Numbered from the stretch's first letter, positions 1 to 6,669 are shown. The stretch is 9,391 bases of DNA from Pseudomonadota bacterium (GCA_009924885.1 RFQS01000077.1:1-9391), one strand, 5' to 3'. Notes: generated by a model from the sequence alone, not told the origin. Numbers and translations are program-made.

Positions 1-211
1 TCAGTAACACAAGCCTAGATTTTATTTCTCCAAGTATTCTTGTAGCAGAACTACTTTTATCACTCTGTGTAATATTTAACTCTAGAGCCTCTTTTCTAGC
101 TGTTACCCAGTCCTGATGTTTTAAATATAAGGAAATAAATTCAATACTAGGGTAAATTAATAAACTCCCTACGGTGAAATTCATATTATATTTAGGCTTT
201 TGTGCGAGCAT
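1..211 (-). CDS. brxA: BrxA (DUF1819) BREX phage-defence protein, N-terminal part
   Basis: This is a reading frame of 70 codons that begins with ATG at 211-209 and is still open at the left edge. The visible protein fits the start of the DUF1819/BrxA family: a Y-N-M-N-F-T-V-G-S-L-L opening, a D-W segment about residues 34-35, a run of the E-L-N-I-T-Q type about residues 44-49, then S-A-T-R-I-L and a closing I-K-S-R-L-V-L-L. BrxA is a small protein, about 200 residues, and normally the first gene of type I BREX operons, followed by brxB, brxC, pglX, pglZ and brxL. In such systems it helps restrict phage DNA. Its orientation puts the rest of a BREX operon to the left of the window (inference). 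An upstream in-frame stop (TAA, 226-224) limits the start; ATG at 184-182 is the only other early candidate. The assignment rests on remembered family motifs. Confidence 0.72.
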   Translation of the reverse strand, partial: MLAQKPKYNMNFTVGSLLIYPSIEFISLYLKHQDWVTARKEALELNITQSDKSSSATRILGEIKSRLVLL

Positions 212-324
212 CTCTATATCATTTTATATTTTGCTTGAGCTTCATATAAAAAGGACTGTGGCTAACCCTGAACTTCAAGCAAATATGCTAGCCTTAATTT
301 TAATCTAATCATAGAGGGAAGCAT
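212..324. promoter_or_regulatory. Divergent intergenic region between brxA and the 799-residue gene
   Basis: These 113 bases must carry the start signals for both the leftward brxA gene and the rightward gene at 325. They contain an imperfect inverted repeat with arms TTGCTTGA (231-238) and TCAAGCAA (275-282), whose centres are 44 bp apart, roughly four helical turns. No convincing -35/-10 pair could be picked on either strand. A clear Shine-Dalgarno AGAGGGA lies at 313-319, five bases before the ATG at 325. For brxA the bases GAG directly abut the ATG, which is too close for a normal ribosome site. Confidence 0.35.
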
Positions 325-2724
325 ATGATTTGGCAGCCATTATTTTTAATTTTAATTACAGTAGTGCTTGGCATAACTGGTTTATTAACGCAGTTTTATC
401 AGGGCAGTAAGAAAATATACCAAGCGAGCTTTGCTAAACGGGAATTTATTCCTGTAGCTAGGGCGATGAGCAATCATGTGGCTAAAAGTTCTGGAGTTTT
501 TCTCTATACTTTACAGCAGAAATTAAAATCTAGATTAACAGACCCCAGTATTAGTCTGAACTTCAGAGAGGATTTAAAAAATTTAGCGGTGCAGCATTCT
601 TGGACTGATTTTCAGAACACTAATCTTAATACTAACCTGAACAGCTCGATTATTAGCGATGCAGGAAATTCTAATACCGATAATTCAAGCCCCCTTGCTG
701 CGATCCTTGCAGAAGGCACTAGTCAAGCAAGCTTTATCACGAAACATACAAAAAACACGAATCTACCACTAGAGTATGATGTAAAGCTTATACAAAGTGA
801 GTTTATGGATATTTATCCTTTAGAGACTGGAAATAAATATTTAGCTAGCATAATCGATGAATCTAAAATAGATAAAGAATTAGGAGTGGTATCTAGCTCA
901 TATGAAGCTAATTTCATAGATGCTAATGATAAGTTATTAATCTCAGAGGGGCTTATAGATAGTTTATTAGACCTAGCTGCTGCGACTAAAGTTAAGGCGA
1001 ATCCAGAAAGCTTTGGTTTAAGTCTCAGTGAGAGCGGTTTAAAGGCTAGTGACTTAGCTACAGGCTTAAGGTTAGAGGTGAAGTTTCCTGTATCTAACTT
1101 AAGTAAGGACAAGCTGAAAAGTCCAAGCAGTACGAGTAATGGCGGAAATTCTTCAGGAAATAATATAAGTAAAAATCTCGGAGAAAATTTAAAAACCGAC
1201 TCTAAAACTGCCGTGGCAGAAGAGAAAGACTACTATCGTAATCTAGAATTTATCTCCAATTCACAGATCAGGCTAGGCGAAAAGGTTTCAGCTCCAGTCT
1301 TTGAGCTACCAGTTATTAACCCAGACCCGCAGCCTGTAAACCCTCCTGTAATTAATCCTCCAGTTTTAGGCGGCACTGGAACTATAGACCCCTACGACCC
1401 AAATAGAGAAACTTATTTTGATCTAGCTGTAAGAAGCTTACCTACTGGTTCTCATGGCATACTTTTTAATCCAGAACAGAATATCTCAGCTACTAATCCT
1501 TTAAGAATCGCTAACGGCAGCAATTCTGCGATTAGCACTATTTATGCTGATAACAGCGGTCATTTAAATATTTCCATCGGTAAAGCTAAGGATTCAGAAA
1601 GCTTTGTGGGATTAACTAAAACAGAATCAAGCTTCGAGAGTACTAAGATCGCAGTTTTAGAAACTTTTATTGATGGTAAAGAGAAACCTGATTTGTCTAA
1701 CATTAATACTAGCGGGGTTAATTTACCGAAAACCGATTTCGAAAATTTAAAAAATCCGAGTCTCGTTTTAGATGTACTCCCGAGAGAAAACAAGCGCTAC
1801 GGCACAGTAGATGAGGCTTTTAAATATCAAGGGATTAATATTCCGATTGGTGCAGTAGTGGTAGCGACAAAAGAATCTGGAGTAAATGATAATCGTCCCG
1901 AAAATGGTGAATTTAGTTACTTTAAAGTCTATGACAGTAATGGAGCTTTAATTACGAAATTCCACACTGATGATTTAGGTGATAAATCTAAAGTGAGTAA
2001 TGTGAATTTTAAATATACTGAATCGCAGACTGAAGACAGGGATGGCACAGCGATTTATCAGAAATTCAGTACAGCAGATCTTTTTAAAGGACAGAGTTCA
2101 GATGCTGCGGTGAAGGCGTTTTTAAATATTCAGGCAGATTTAGCGAGTTCACAGCAGTTAAATATTAATCAGCAGCGTAAAGACTGGCATGAGGATTTAT
2201 ATCAGAACTTAAAAAGTGATGGTTTAAATTATACTGGAGCTACTCTAGAAACGAATAATGCTGCGAAGGCTGCTGAGATTCTTATCGCTGAGAAGAGTTA
2301 TATTTCAGATAAGGCTAAGGAGCTGGATAAGAAGCAGGTGCAGGCGATGCTTGAGCTGGAGGGGGCGAGGGATTTGGTGGAGGAGGCGAAAAAGGTTTTA
2401 GAAGAAGGCAAGAATAAAGGTATTTCTCAAAATAAAATCAATGACCTTAAACAAGACGTTAAAGAAGCAGAAAAAGCTAGAGATCAAGAAAAGAAAGACT
2501 TAGCTCAAGCTCGTGATAAATACGATGATTATATGGCTAACCGTGCGAAAGAGGAGCCAGTGAAAGTCGCTAAAGAAAAGCCTGCTGAAAGTAAGCAGAA
2601 TAATACCAACAATCAGCCAAAGGCTGCTCCAGCACCTCAAATCGTAGCGATACAATCAGCTCCTAAAGTAAGTGCTTCCAGTGGAGCCTCTTCTGGAGGT
2701 GGCGGTGGTGGAAAACGTAAATAA
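325..2724 (+). CDS. Membrane-anchored protein with coiled-coil, unknown function
   Basis: I do not recognise this 799-residue protein. What can be seen is an N-terminal hydrophobic segment (about residues 5-24) followed by a Lys/Arg-bearing helix, and a Ser/Asn/Gly-rich linker (about 270-285). A proline-rich hinge with N-P-P and D-P-Q-P (about 332-350) leads to a probable beta-rich domain (about 360-580). A long Lys/Glu/Ala-rich coiled coil follows (about 640-745), then a Lys/Pro/Gln-rich tail ending in six glycines and K-R-K. There is no cysteine, which is common in proteins working outside the cytoplasm. The first residues lack positive charge while the segment after the helix has several, so topology is uncertain. 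The start is well supported by AGAGGGA five bases upstream. The stop overlaps the next gene's ATG by one base, so the two are probably co-translated. Part of the coiled coil (2311-2400) uses G-ending codons, unlike the rest. A surface or pilus-accessory role is only a guess. Confidence 0.85.
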   Translation: MIWQPLFLILITVVLGITGLLTQFYQGSKKIYQASFAKREFIPVARAMSNHVAKSSGVFLYTLQQKLKSRLTDPSISLNFREDLKNLAVQHSWTDFQNTNLNTNLNSSIISDAGNSNTDNSSPLAAILAEGTSQASFITKHTKNTNLPLEYDVKLIQSEFMDIYPLETGNKYLASIIDESKIDKELGVVSSSYEANFIDANDKLLISEGLIDSLLDLAAATKVKANPESFGLSLSESGLKASDLATGLRLEVKFPVSNLSKDKLKSPSSTSNGGNSSGNNISKNLGENLKTDSKTAVAEEKDYYRNLEFISNSQIRLGEKVSAPVFELPVINPDPQPVNPPVINPPVLGGTGTIDPYDPNRETYFDLAVRSLPTGSHGILFNPEQNISATNPLRIANGSNSAISTIYADNSGHLNISIGKAKDSESFVGLTKTESSFESTKIAVLETFIDGKEKPDLSNINTSGVNLPKTDFENLKNPSLVLDVLPRENKRYGTVDEAFKYQGINIPIGAVVVATKESGVNDNRPENGEFSYFKVYDSNGALITKFHTDDLGDKSKVSNVNFKYTESQTEDRDGTAIYQKFSTADLFKGQSSDAAVKAFLNIQADLASSQQLNINQQRKDWHEDLYQNLKSDGLNYTGATLETNNAAKAAEILIAEKSYISDKAKELDKKQVQAMLELEGARDLVEEAKKVLEEGKNKGISQNKINDLKQDVKEAEKARDQEKKDLAQARDKYDDYMANRAKEEPVKVAKEKPAESKQNNTNNQPKAAPAPQIVAIQSAPKVSASSGASSGGGGGGKRK

Positions 2725-3857
2725 TGAAAAGAATATTAGAGAAGTTTTTTATGGTGAAATATTTTAGATACTTAGGAATACTGCTTAGTGTAAGTGTTTT
2801 AGCCTTTAGCTATTTTTACTTTAGTGCTAAAGCAGCAAAAAGTAAGAAGGTACTTAATTTAAGTAAAAGAGGCATTAGTGATTTAAGTACTTATACTTTT
2901 AAGGAAGGTCTTGAAAAGCTTTATTTGACTGATAATCAGATTAGTGATCTTTCAGGTTTAAAACTACCATCTACTTTAAAAGTCTTAAGTTTAGCTGCTA
3001 ATCAAATTACTAGTTTGGACAACCTAGAACTTAATCAAGGATTAGTACGTTTAAACTTGGGTTCTAATCAGATCAATGATATAGCTGGATTAGTTTTGGT
3101 AAATTCGCTGAAAGAATTATTTATTGATGATAACCCAATAGAAAATATTGAGAAATTAAGTTTGAATGAAGGTTTAGAAGCTTTATTCTTTATAGATACT
3201 CTAGTCTCTGATTTCAGTAAACTAAAATTACCCAATTCCTTAAAAAGATTATCTATTACTACGCCTATTTTTAGAAACGATATTAAACTAATCAACCTCG
3301 ACAAAATCCAATTCAACGAAGGCTTAGAAACCCTCTACTTCACCGACGGAGAAGTAACCACCATCGACAACATAAACTTCCCCAGCACCCTTAAAAAACT
3401 CACCCTCGGTACTAACCGCATCAAACACATCTCTGGCACTACCTTACCCGCAGGCTTAGAAGACCTAGACACTGGAAACGGCCTCTTTAATGACTTTTCA
3501 GGCACTGTATTTCCAGCAGGGCTTAAAAAGCTAGACTTAGAATACAATAATATTACGGGTGAAACATTCTCAGATCTTATTCTCCCAGAGGGTTTAGAAG
3601 AATTAAGTTTAAAACGCAATCGCATATTTACTTTCGGTCCAGATATTACTCGTGCTGATGTTTTAAGTGATTTAAAATTACCAAGTACGCTTAAGAAGCT
3701 TGATTTAGAAAGTAATCAGATTCAGCATATTAAAAATTTAGAGATTCCAGATTCGCTCATAGAGCTGAATTTAAAGGAGAATAAGCTTAGCCAAAAGACT
3801 AAAAATCAGATTACTCGCCAGTTTGTTAATAGGAAAGGATTTAAACTGAAACTTTGA
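2724..3857 (+). CDS. Leucine-rich repeat protein with N-terminal signal peptide
   Basis: This 377-residue protein begins with a basic n-region, a hydrophobic core (about residues 16-33) and an A-K-A motif at 35-37 suited to signal peptidase I, so export is likely; an uncleaved anchor is possible. From residue 43 to about 356 it is built of roughly fourteen leucine-rich repeats of about 22 residues. The pattern is L-x-x-L-x-L-x-x-N-x-I-x-x-I/L, often followed by L-P-x-x-L, closest to the SDS22/internalin type. Three repeats are longer (near 245-265, 270-280 and 300-330). LRR proteins bind other proteins; no partner can be read here. It has neither cysteine nor tryptophan. ATG at 2724 overlaps the upstream stop by one base. 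An alternative ATG at 2751, with AGAGAAG at 2739-2745 before it, would still keep the signal peptide. Codons 3291-3431 are strongly C-ending, unlike the flanks. The 1-base overlap suggests one operon with the upstream anchored protein. Confidence 0.88.
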   Translation: MKRILEKFFMVKYFRYLGILLSVSVLAFSYFYFSAKAAKSKKVLNLSKRGISDLSTYTFKEGLEKLYLTDNQISDLSGLKLPSTLKVLSLAANQITSLDNLELNQGLVRLNLGSNQINDIAGLVLVNSLKELFIDDNPIENIEKLSLNEGLEALFFIDTLVSDFSKLKLPNSLKRLSITTPIFRNDIKLINLDKIQFNEGLETLYFTDGEVTTIDNINFPSTLKKLTLGTNRIKHISGTTLPAGLEDLDTGNGLFNDFSGTVFPAGLKKLDLEYNNITGETFSDLILPEGLEELSLKRNRIFTFGPDITRADVLSDLKLPSTLKKLDLESNQIQHIKNLEIPDSLIELNLKENKLSQKTKNQITRQFVNRKGFKLKL

Positions 3858-3884
3858 TTTTATAGAAAGCCTAGAAATTCAGCC

Positions 3885-3913
3885 TTAATATCTTTAGCTA
3901 ACTATTCTATAAT
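3885..3913 (+). promoter_or_regulatory. Candidate sigma70-type promoter
   Basis: TTAATA at 3885-3890 and a consensus TATAAT at 3908-3913 are separated by 17 bases, the optimal spacing. It lies in the 201-base gap (3858-4058) between the LRR gene and the small membrane genes, and would transcribe those genes and the flavoprotein gene with a leader of about 140 bases. The surrounding DNA is AT-rich, so chance matches are common. I see no intrinsic terminator for the upstream gene and no structured RNA in the gap. Confidence 0.4.
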
Positions 3914-4058
3914 CTTAGAGCCAAGAGCATTATGGCACTGTGCAGATTTCCTAATCTTGAAATACAAACCAAAATGCAACAGGAACAGAAATCAATTAAA
4001 ATTTTTGAGGAAAAACGACCCCTTAAAACTTTCAATTAAATAAAGCAAGATTACATTC

Positions 4059-4298
4059 ATGCCCTTCATACTTGAGACAATTAAATATAGAGCTGATTTT
4101 ATGAAAATTTTAGGTTACTGGCTTTGCTCACCATTTGCAACTCATTTGTTTAATATCCTGAATGCTAGCAACCTAAATATTAACTTTCATTTTTTACCCT
4201 TTGTGCTATCCCTCTGCTTGGCAATACTGGGAACATTCTGTATAATTTTAGGCATGCTACTCCTAGACTTATATGCAATAAAGGAGACTATTAAATGA
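4059..4298 (+). CDS. Small membrane protein, unknown function
   Basis: A 79-residue reading frame with one clear hydrophobic segment near the C-terminus (about residues 45-72, ending in L-L-L-D-L-Y-A-I-K-E-T) and a weaker hydrophobic stretch at about 15-35. I recognise no family. The ATG at 4059 lacks an evident Shine-Dalgarno. An alternative ATG at 4101 follows AGAG at a distance of about eight bases and would give a 65-residue protein. The main support for it being real is its 3' end: its TGA overlaps the ATG of the next small gene in an ATGA junction (4295-4298), and that gene has a strong ribosome site lying inside this frame. It is probably the first gene of an operon with the next small gene and the flavoprotein gene. 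Confidence 0.55.
   Translation: MPFILETIKYRADFMKILGYWLCSPFATHLFNILNASNLNINFHFLPFVLSLCLAILGTFCIILGMLLLDLYAIKETIK
4281..4286 (+). promoter_or_regulatory. Ribosome binding site of the 52-residue membrane gene
   Basis: AAGGAG lies eight bases before the ATG at 4295 and inside the upstream small gene. It is among the best Shine-Dalgarno matches in the window and is the main reason to accept the very short gene that follows. Confidence 0.65.
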
Positions 4299-4453
4299 CC
4301 ATTAATTTAACTGACCCTGTCACTCAAGCTATTTTTGTTTTTTTATCATTTCTATTTATACCAGCCTTCTCCTTCTTTATGATGTATCTCGTAGACAAGC
4401 GTTTTGAAAAGCTTTTAAAGGAAAAAAGAAAATCTCAACTCAGCTCTCGCTAA
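4295..4453 (+). CDS. 52-residue single-helix membrane protein
   Basis: This short frame begins with ATG at 4295 behind a strong AAGGAG (4281-4286) and ends with TAA at 4451-4453. The protein has a short polar start (M-T-I-N-L-T-D-P), one hydrophobic helix of about 22 residues rich in Phe (about 12-33), and a strongly basic tail with K-R-F-E-K-L-L-K-E-K-R-K, which predicts a cytoplasmic C-terminus. It overlaps the upstream small gene by four bases, suggesting translational coupling, and ends 9 bases before the GTG of the flavoprotein gene. No family is recognised. It could be a small subunit or anchor for a neighbouring membrane-associated enzyme, but this is inference from position only. Confidence 0.6.
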   Translation: MTINLTDPVTQAIFVFLSFLFIPAFSFFMMYLVDKRFEKLLKEKRKSQLSSR

Positions 4454-4462
4454 TATATTAGA

Positions 4463-6130
4463 GTGGATATCAATTCCGAAAACACCAAAAATAAAACCAT
4501 GCCCCAACCTCAAAAAGTCTACGACTATACCATCATCGGTGCAGGTGTCGCAGGACTTGCAGTAGCAGCTTTACTCGCTAAAGATGGCTTTAAAGTAAAA
4601 CTAATCGAGTCTCACAGCAAACCAGGTGGCTGTGCGAGCTTCTTTAGAAATGAAGGCTTTCGCTATGATGTCGGGGCTACGACTTTAAGTGGCTTAGAAG
4701 ATGGGCAGCCCATCGCAGAGCTAATTAAAGAATTAGAATTAGACAAAGTAGTCTATAAAAACAAAATCGGCACTGAGGATAAAGAAACTTCACTTAGATT
4801 AAGCCACTCCGAAAGAGGCATTCAGATATTTCAAGATGGTCAAATTATTCACCGCTACACAGATAAAGAAAAGTGGATAAACGAATCCTACGAAAAATTG
4901 ATTTTAAATAAAAATATAGACACAGAAAAAAATCATCGTGCCTTCTGGAATGAACTCTACCGTATAGAAAAAAGTGCTTTTAAAATTCTTAAAACGCATA
5001 AAAACCTTTTACCTAATAGCTTTCAAGATTACCTAAGCTGCCTTAGACCAGATAAGCTTTTAGCAAGTCTGTCTGGCTTAACTCATCTCCCACAGCTCTA
5101 TTTACCACTTAAATATTTACTTAAAAAATATTTTTTAAGCGATGAAACTGCTTTTATAAAATTCCTTGATGAGCAGCTTATAATCAGCACTCAGAATAAT
5201 ACAGAGAAGACACCGATATTCACCGCAGCTCTAGGCTTAACTTACAGCTCTAGTATTTACTACGTCTATGGTGGAGTGAATCAGCTGGCTGTAGCTTTAC
5301 AGAAGCGTGCTGAAGAACTAGGTGTAGAAGTCATTACGAGGCGAGAAGTTATAGAGATCAAGCATCTATCCAGTAAAACTTATTCAATAAAAGATAAAAC
5401 TGGTGAAGAACATCTAAGTCAGAGGATCATCTCTAATCTTACATTCTGGAGCATGGCTAAACTAACTACAGGTGAGACTCAAAACTTCTTTCAGGGCTTC
5501 GTTAATAAGTTTAATTATGATATCAGTGCCTTTACTATCTACCTTGGCTTAAATACTAATTACATTCCTCCCACTGATTATGCACAGATAAATCTAAATA
5601 AGCAGATTCAGCACTGCTGTTCCCATTCTTTCTATATAAGCTATTCACGTCCTGATGATCACACAAAAGCCTCTGAGGGAGGGCTAAATATCATTATCTC
5701 CACTCATACTAAAGCTGAAGAATGGCTTAATTTACCAGAAGAGGAATATCGCAAGAAGAAGGCAGAGACTGAGTCATATATTTTAGAAGAATTATTTAAT
5801 ACTATTCCTGAATTAGTAAAAGAAGGCGAAAACACAGAAAGTGGAGTTCCGCAACAGTGCCTGGATGAAGTTAGACCTAAAATCAAATCTTTAATTTCAG
5901 GAACTGCTAAAACTTTTCTGCACTATACGAAACGTAAGAACGGCGTGGTGGGCGGGCTGCCTCACTCTGTAGATTATAGTTTCTTTGAGCTAATGCCTAA
6001 AAAAGTTCCTAACGAAGACATCCACATGGTGGGAGATACTGGCTTCCCTGGTCAGGGATTAGTTTCTACAGTTTATTCAGCGCTTAGTGTTAGAGAGAGT
6101 CTGCGAAGTAAAAATCTATTAATGCCTTAA
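4463..6130 (+). CDS. Phytoene desaturase/carotene isomerase-like FAD oxidoreductase
   Basis: This 555-residue flavoprotein belongs to the CrtI/CrtISO/CrtD and retinol-saturase superfamily. These enzymes desaturate or isomerise the polyene chain of carotenoids and related lipids at the membrane. The FAD-binding Rossmann motif G-A-G-V-A-G is at residues 26-31, with the ribose-binding Glu at 49. The G-G-C-A-S-F and Y-D-V-G-A-T segments (55-72) match the family's second FAD motif. G-G-V-N-Q-L is near residue 270, and the C-terminal FAD signature V-G-D-T-G-F-P-G-Q-G begins near 523. The full length fits the family. Which carotenoid step it performs cannot be read from sequence, and no other carotenoid gene is in the window. 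The start is uncertain: GTG at 4463, or ATG at 4499 giving a typical short N-terminus; neither has a good ribosome site. It is probably co-transcribed with the two small membrane genes upstream. Confidence 0.85.
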   Translation: MDINSENTKNKTMPQPQKVYDYTIIGAGVAGLAVAALLAKDGFKVKLIESHSKPGGCASFFRNEGFRYDVGATTLSGLEDGQPIAELIKELELDKVVYKNKIGTEDKETSLRLSHSERGIQIFQDGQIIHRYTDKEKWINESYEKLILNKNIDTEKNHRAFWNELYRIEKSAFKILKTHKNLLPNSFQDYLSCLRPDKLLASLSGLTHLPQLYLPLKYLLKKYFLSDETAFIKFLDEQLIISTQNNTEKTPIFTAALGLTYSSSIYYVYGGVNQLAVALQKRAEELGVEVITRREVIEIKHLSSKTYSIKDKTGEEHLSQRIISNLTFWSMAKLTTGETQNFFQGFVNKFNYDISAFTIYLGLNTNYIPPTDYAQINLNKQIQHCCSHSFYISYSRPDDHTKASEGGLNIIISTHTKAEEWLNLPEEEYRKKKAETESYILEELFNTIPELVKEGENTESGVPQQCLDEVRPKIKSLISGTAKTFLHYTKRKNGVVGGLPHSVDYSFFELMPKKVPNEDIHMVGDTGFPGQGLVSTVYSALSVRESLRSKNLLMP

Positions 6131-6177
6131 GCTTCAGATGAACCTATTGGGTAAAGATTTTTTTCCTTCATGCTTTC

Positions 6178-6216
6178 ACCCTGAAATTTTAAAATCAAAT
6201 ATTAAAATTTCAGGGT
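6178..6216. repeat. Perfect 15-bp inverted repeat before the ATPase gene
   Basis: ACCCTGAAATTTTAA (6178-6192) and its exact reverse complement (6202-6216) flank a 9-base loop. The right arm ends 11 bases before the ATPase ATG at 6228, and the only Shine-Dalgarno-like bases, AGGG (6212-6215), lie inside it. No T-run follows the stem on either strand, so it does not look like an intrinsic terminator. It may be an RNA hairpin that hides the ribosome site or a DNA operator for a dimeric regulator. Confidence 0.7.
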
Positions 6217-6227
6217 AAAATAAAAAT

Positions 6228-6662
6228 ATGAAGTCTATCCCTAGAGAAGAAGCTTTACAAGACCTCGAAACAAAATTAAAAAGCTTCCCCATAGTTGGAA
6301 TACTTGGCCCGCGTCAATGTGGTAAGACCACACTTGCAAAGCAGTTTATTGATAATCAAAGCAAAAAGAAAACATATTTTTTTGATTTAGAAAATCCACG
6401 AGATTTATCTAAACTAGAGAATCCTCTTCTTAATCTTGAAGACCTAGAAGGATATGTCATCATCGACGAAGTTCAACGTTTACCTGAATTATTTCCTATA
6501 TTAAGAGTCCTTGCAGACAGAGTTTCAAAAAAAACTAAATTTATTTTACTTGGTAGTGCTTCACCATTATTAATTAAAAATTCCTCTGAATCGCTCGCTG
6601 GAAGAATAGCCTTTATAGAATTAAGGGGCTTTGGCATAGAGACTTTCAGGAGATGTGTATAA
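6228..6662 (+). CDS. AAA_14-DUF4143 ATPase, N-terminal half (gene split by adapter scar)
   Basis: Residues 1-141 are the P-loop ATPase domain of the widespread AAA_14/DUF4143 family. Walker A is G-P-R-Q-C-G-K-T-T at 27-35 and Walker B is Y-V-I-I-D-E at 76-81. L-L-G-S-A-S-P at about 107-113 is the sensor region, and E-S-L-A-G-R at 121-126 is the conserved family segment. The last three residues (R-C-V) and the stop are encoded by a 19-base synthetic transposon end at 6651-6669, not by the organism. The true protein continues in the frame starting at 6671; together they make about 395 residues, the usual family size. Members are often lone, mobile genes of unsettled function, sometimes discussed as defence or toxin-antitoxin-like ATPases. 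The start ATG follows a long inverted repeat. No partner gene is seen. Confidence 0.85.
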   Translation: MKSIPREEALQDLETKLKSFPIVGILGPRQCGKTTLAKQFIDNQSKKKTYFFDLENPRDLSKLENPLLNLEDLEGYVIIDEVQRLPELFPILRVLADRVSKKTKFILLGSASPLLIKNSSESLAGRIAFIELRGFGIETFRRCV

Positions 6663-6669
6663 GAGACAG
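6651..6669 (+). other. Tn5 mosaic-end (Nextera-type) adapter sequence, artefact
   Basis: The 19 bases AGATGTGTATAAGAGACAG are identical to the engineered Tn5 mosaic end used in transposase-based library kits. The mosaic is a man-made hybrid of the natural Tn5 outside and inside ends, so a wild insertion is not expected to have it. No 9-base target duplication flanks it (6642-6650 differs from 6670-6678), and no transposon body is present. The preceding GG also matches the read-2 adapter, so the foreign stretch may be 21 bases. It interrupts a conserved ATPase gene with little or no loss of coding sequence, as expected from an untrimmed adapter or chimeric read joined during assembly. Confidence 0.95.

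Noticed and set aside
813..1793. Minus-strand frames (813-1112 and 1560-1793) opposite the 799-residue gene
   Set aside because: They lie wholly inside a well-supported plus-strand gene, have no ribosome sites and show no recognisable protein features.
2341..2400. Misassembly or foreign insertion at the G-ending codon block
   Set aside because: The reading frame and coiled-coil pattern continue smoothly through both borders, so there is no direct sign of a misjoin; kept only as a codon-use oddity.
3068..3625. Minus-strand frames (3068-3316 and 3335-3625) opposite the LRR gene
   Set aside because: They mirror the regular repeats of the sense strand and have low-complexity sequence; shadows of the LRR gene.
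3932..4039. 35-codon frame in the gap after the LRR gene, close behind the candidate TATAAT
   Set aside because: It is very short, has no convincing ribosome site and encodes no hydrophobic or family-like sequence; chance is the simpler explanation.
5704..5886. 60-codon minus-strand frame opposite the flavoprotein gene
   Set aside because: It sits inside a conserved enzyme with no independent start signals.
6131..6216. Intrinsic terminator after the flavoprotein gene
   Set aside because: The T-run at about 6158-6164 has no solid stem before it, and the strong stem at 6178-6216 has no T-run after it on either strand.
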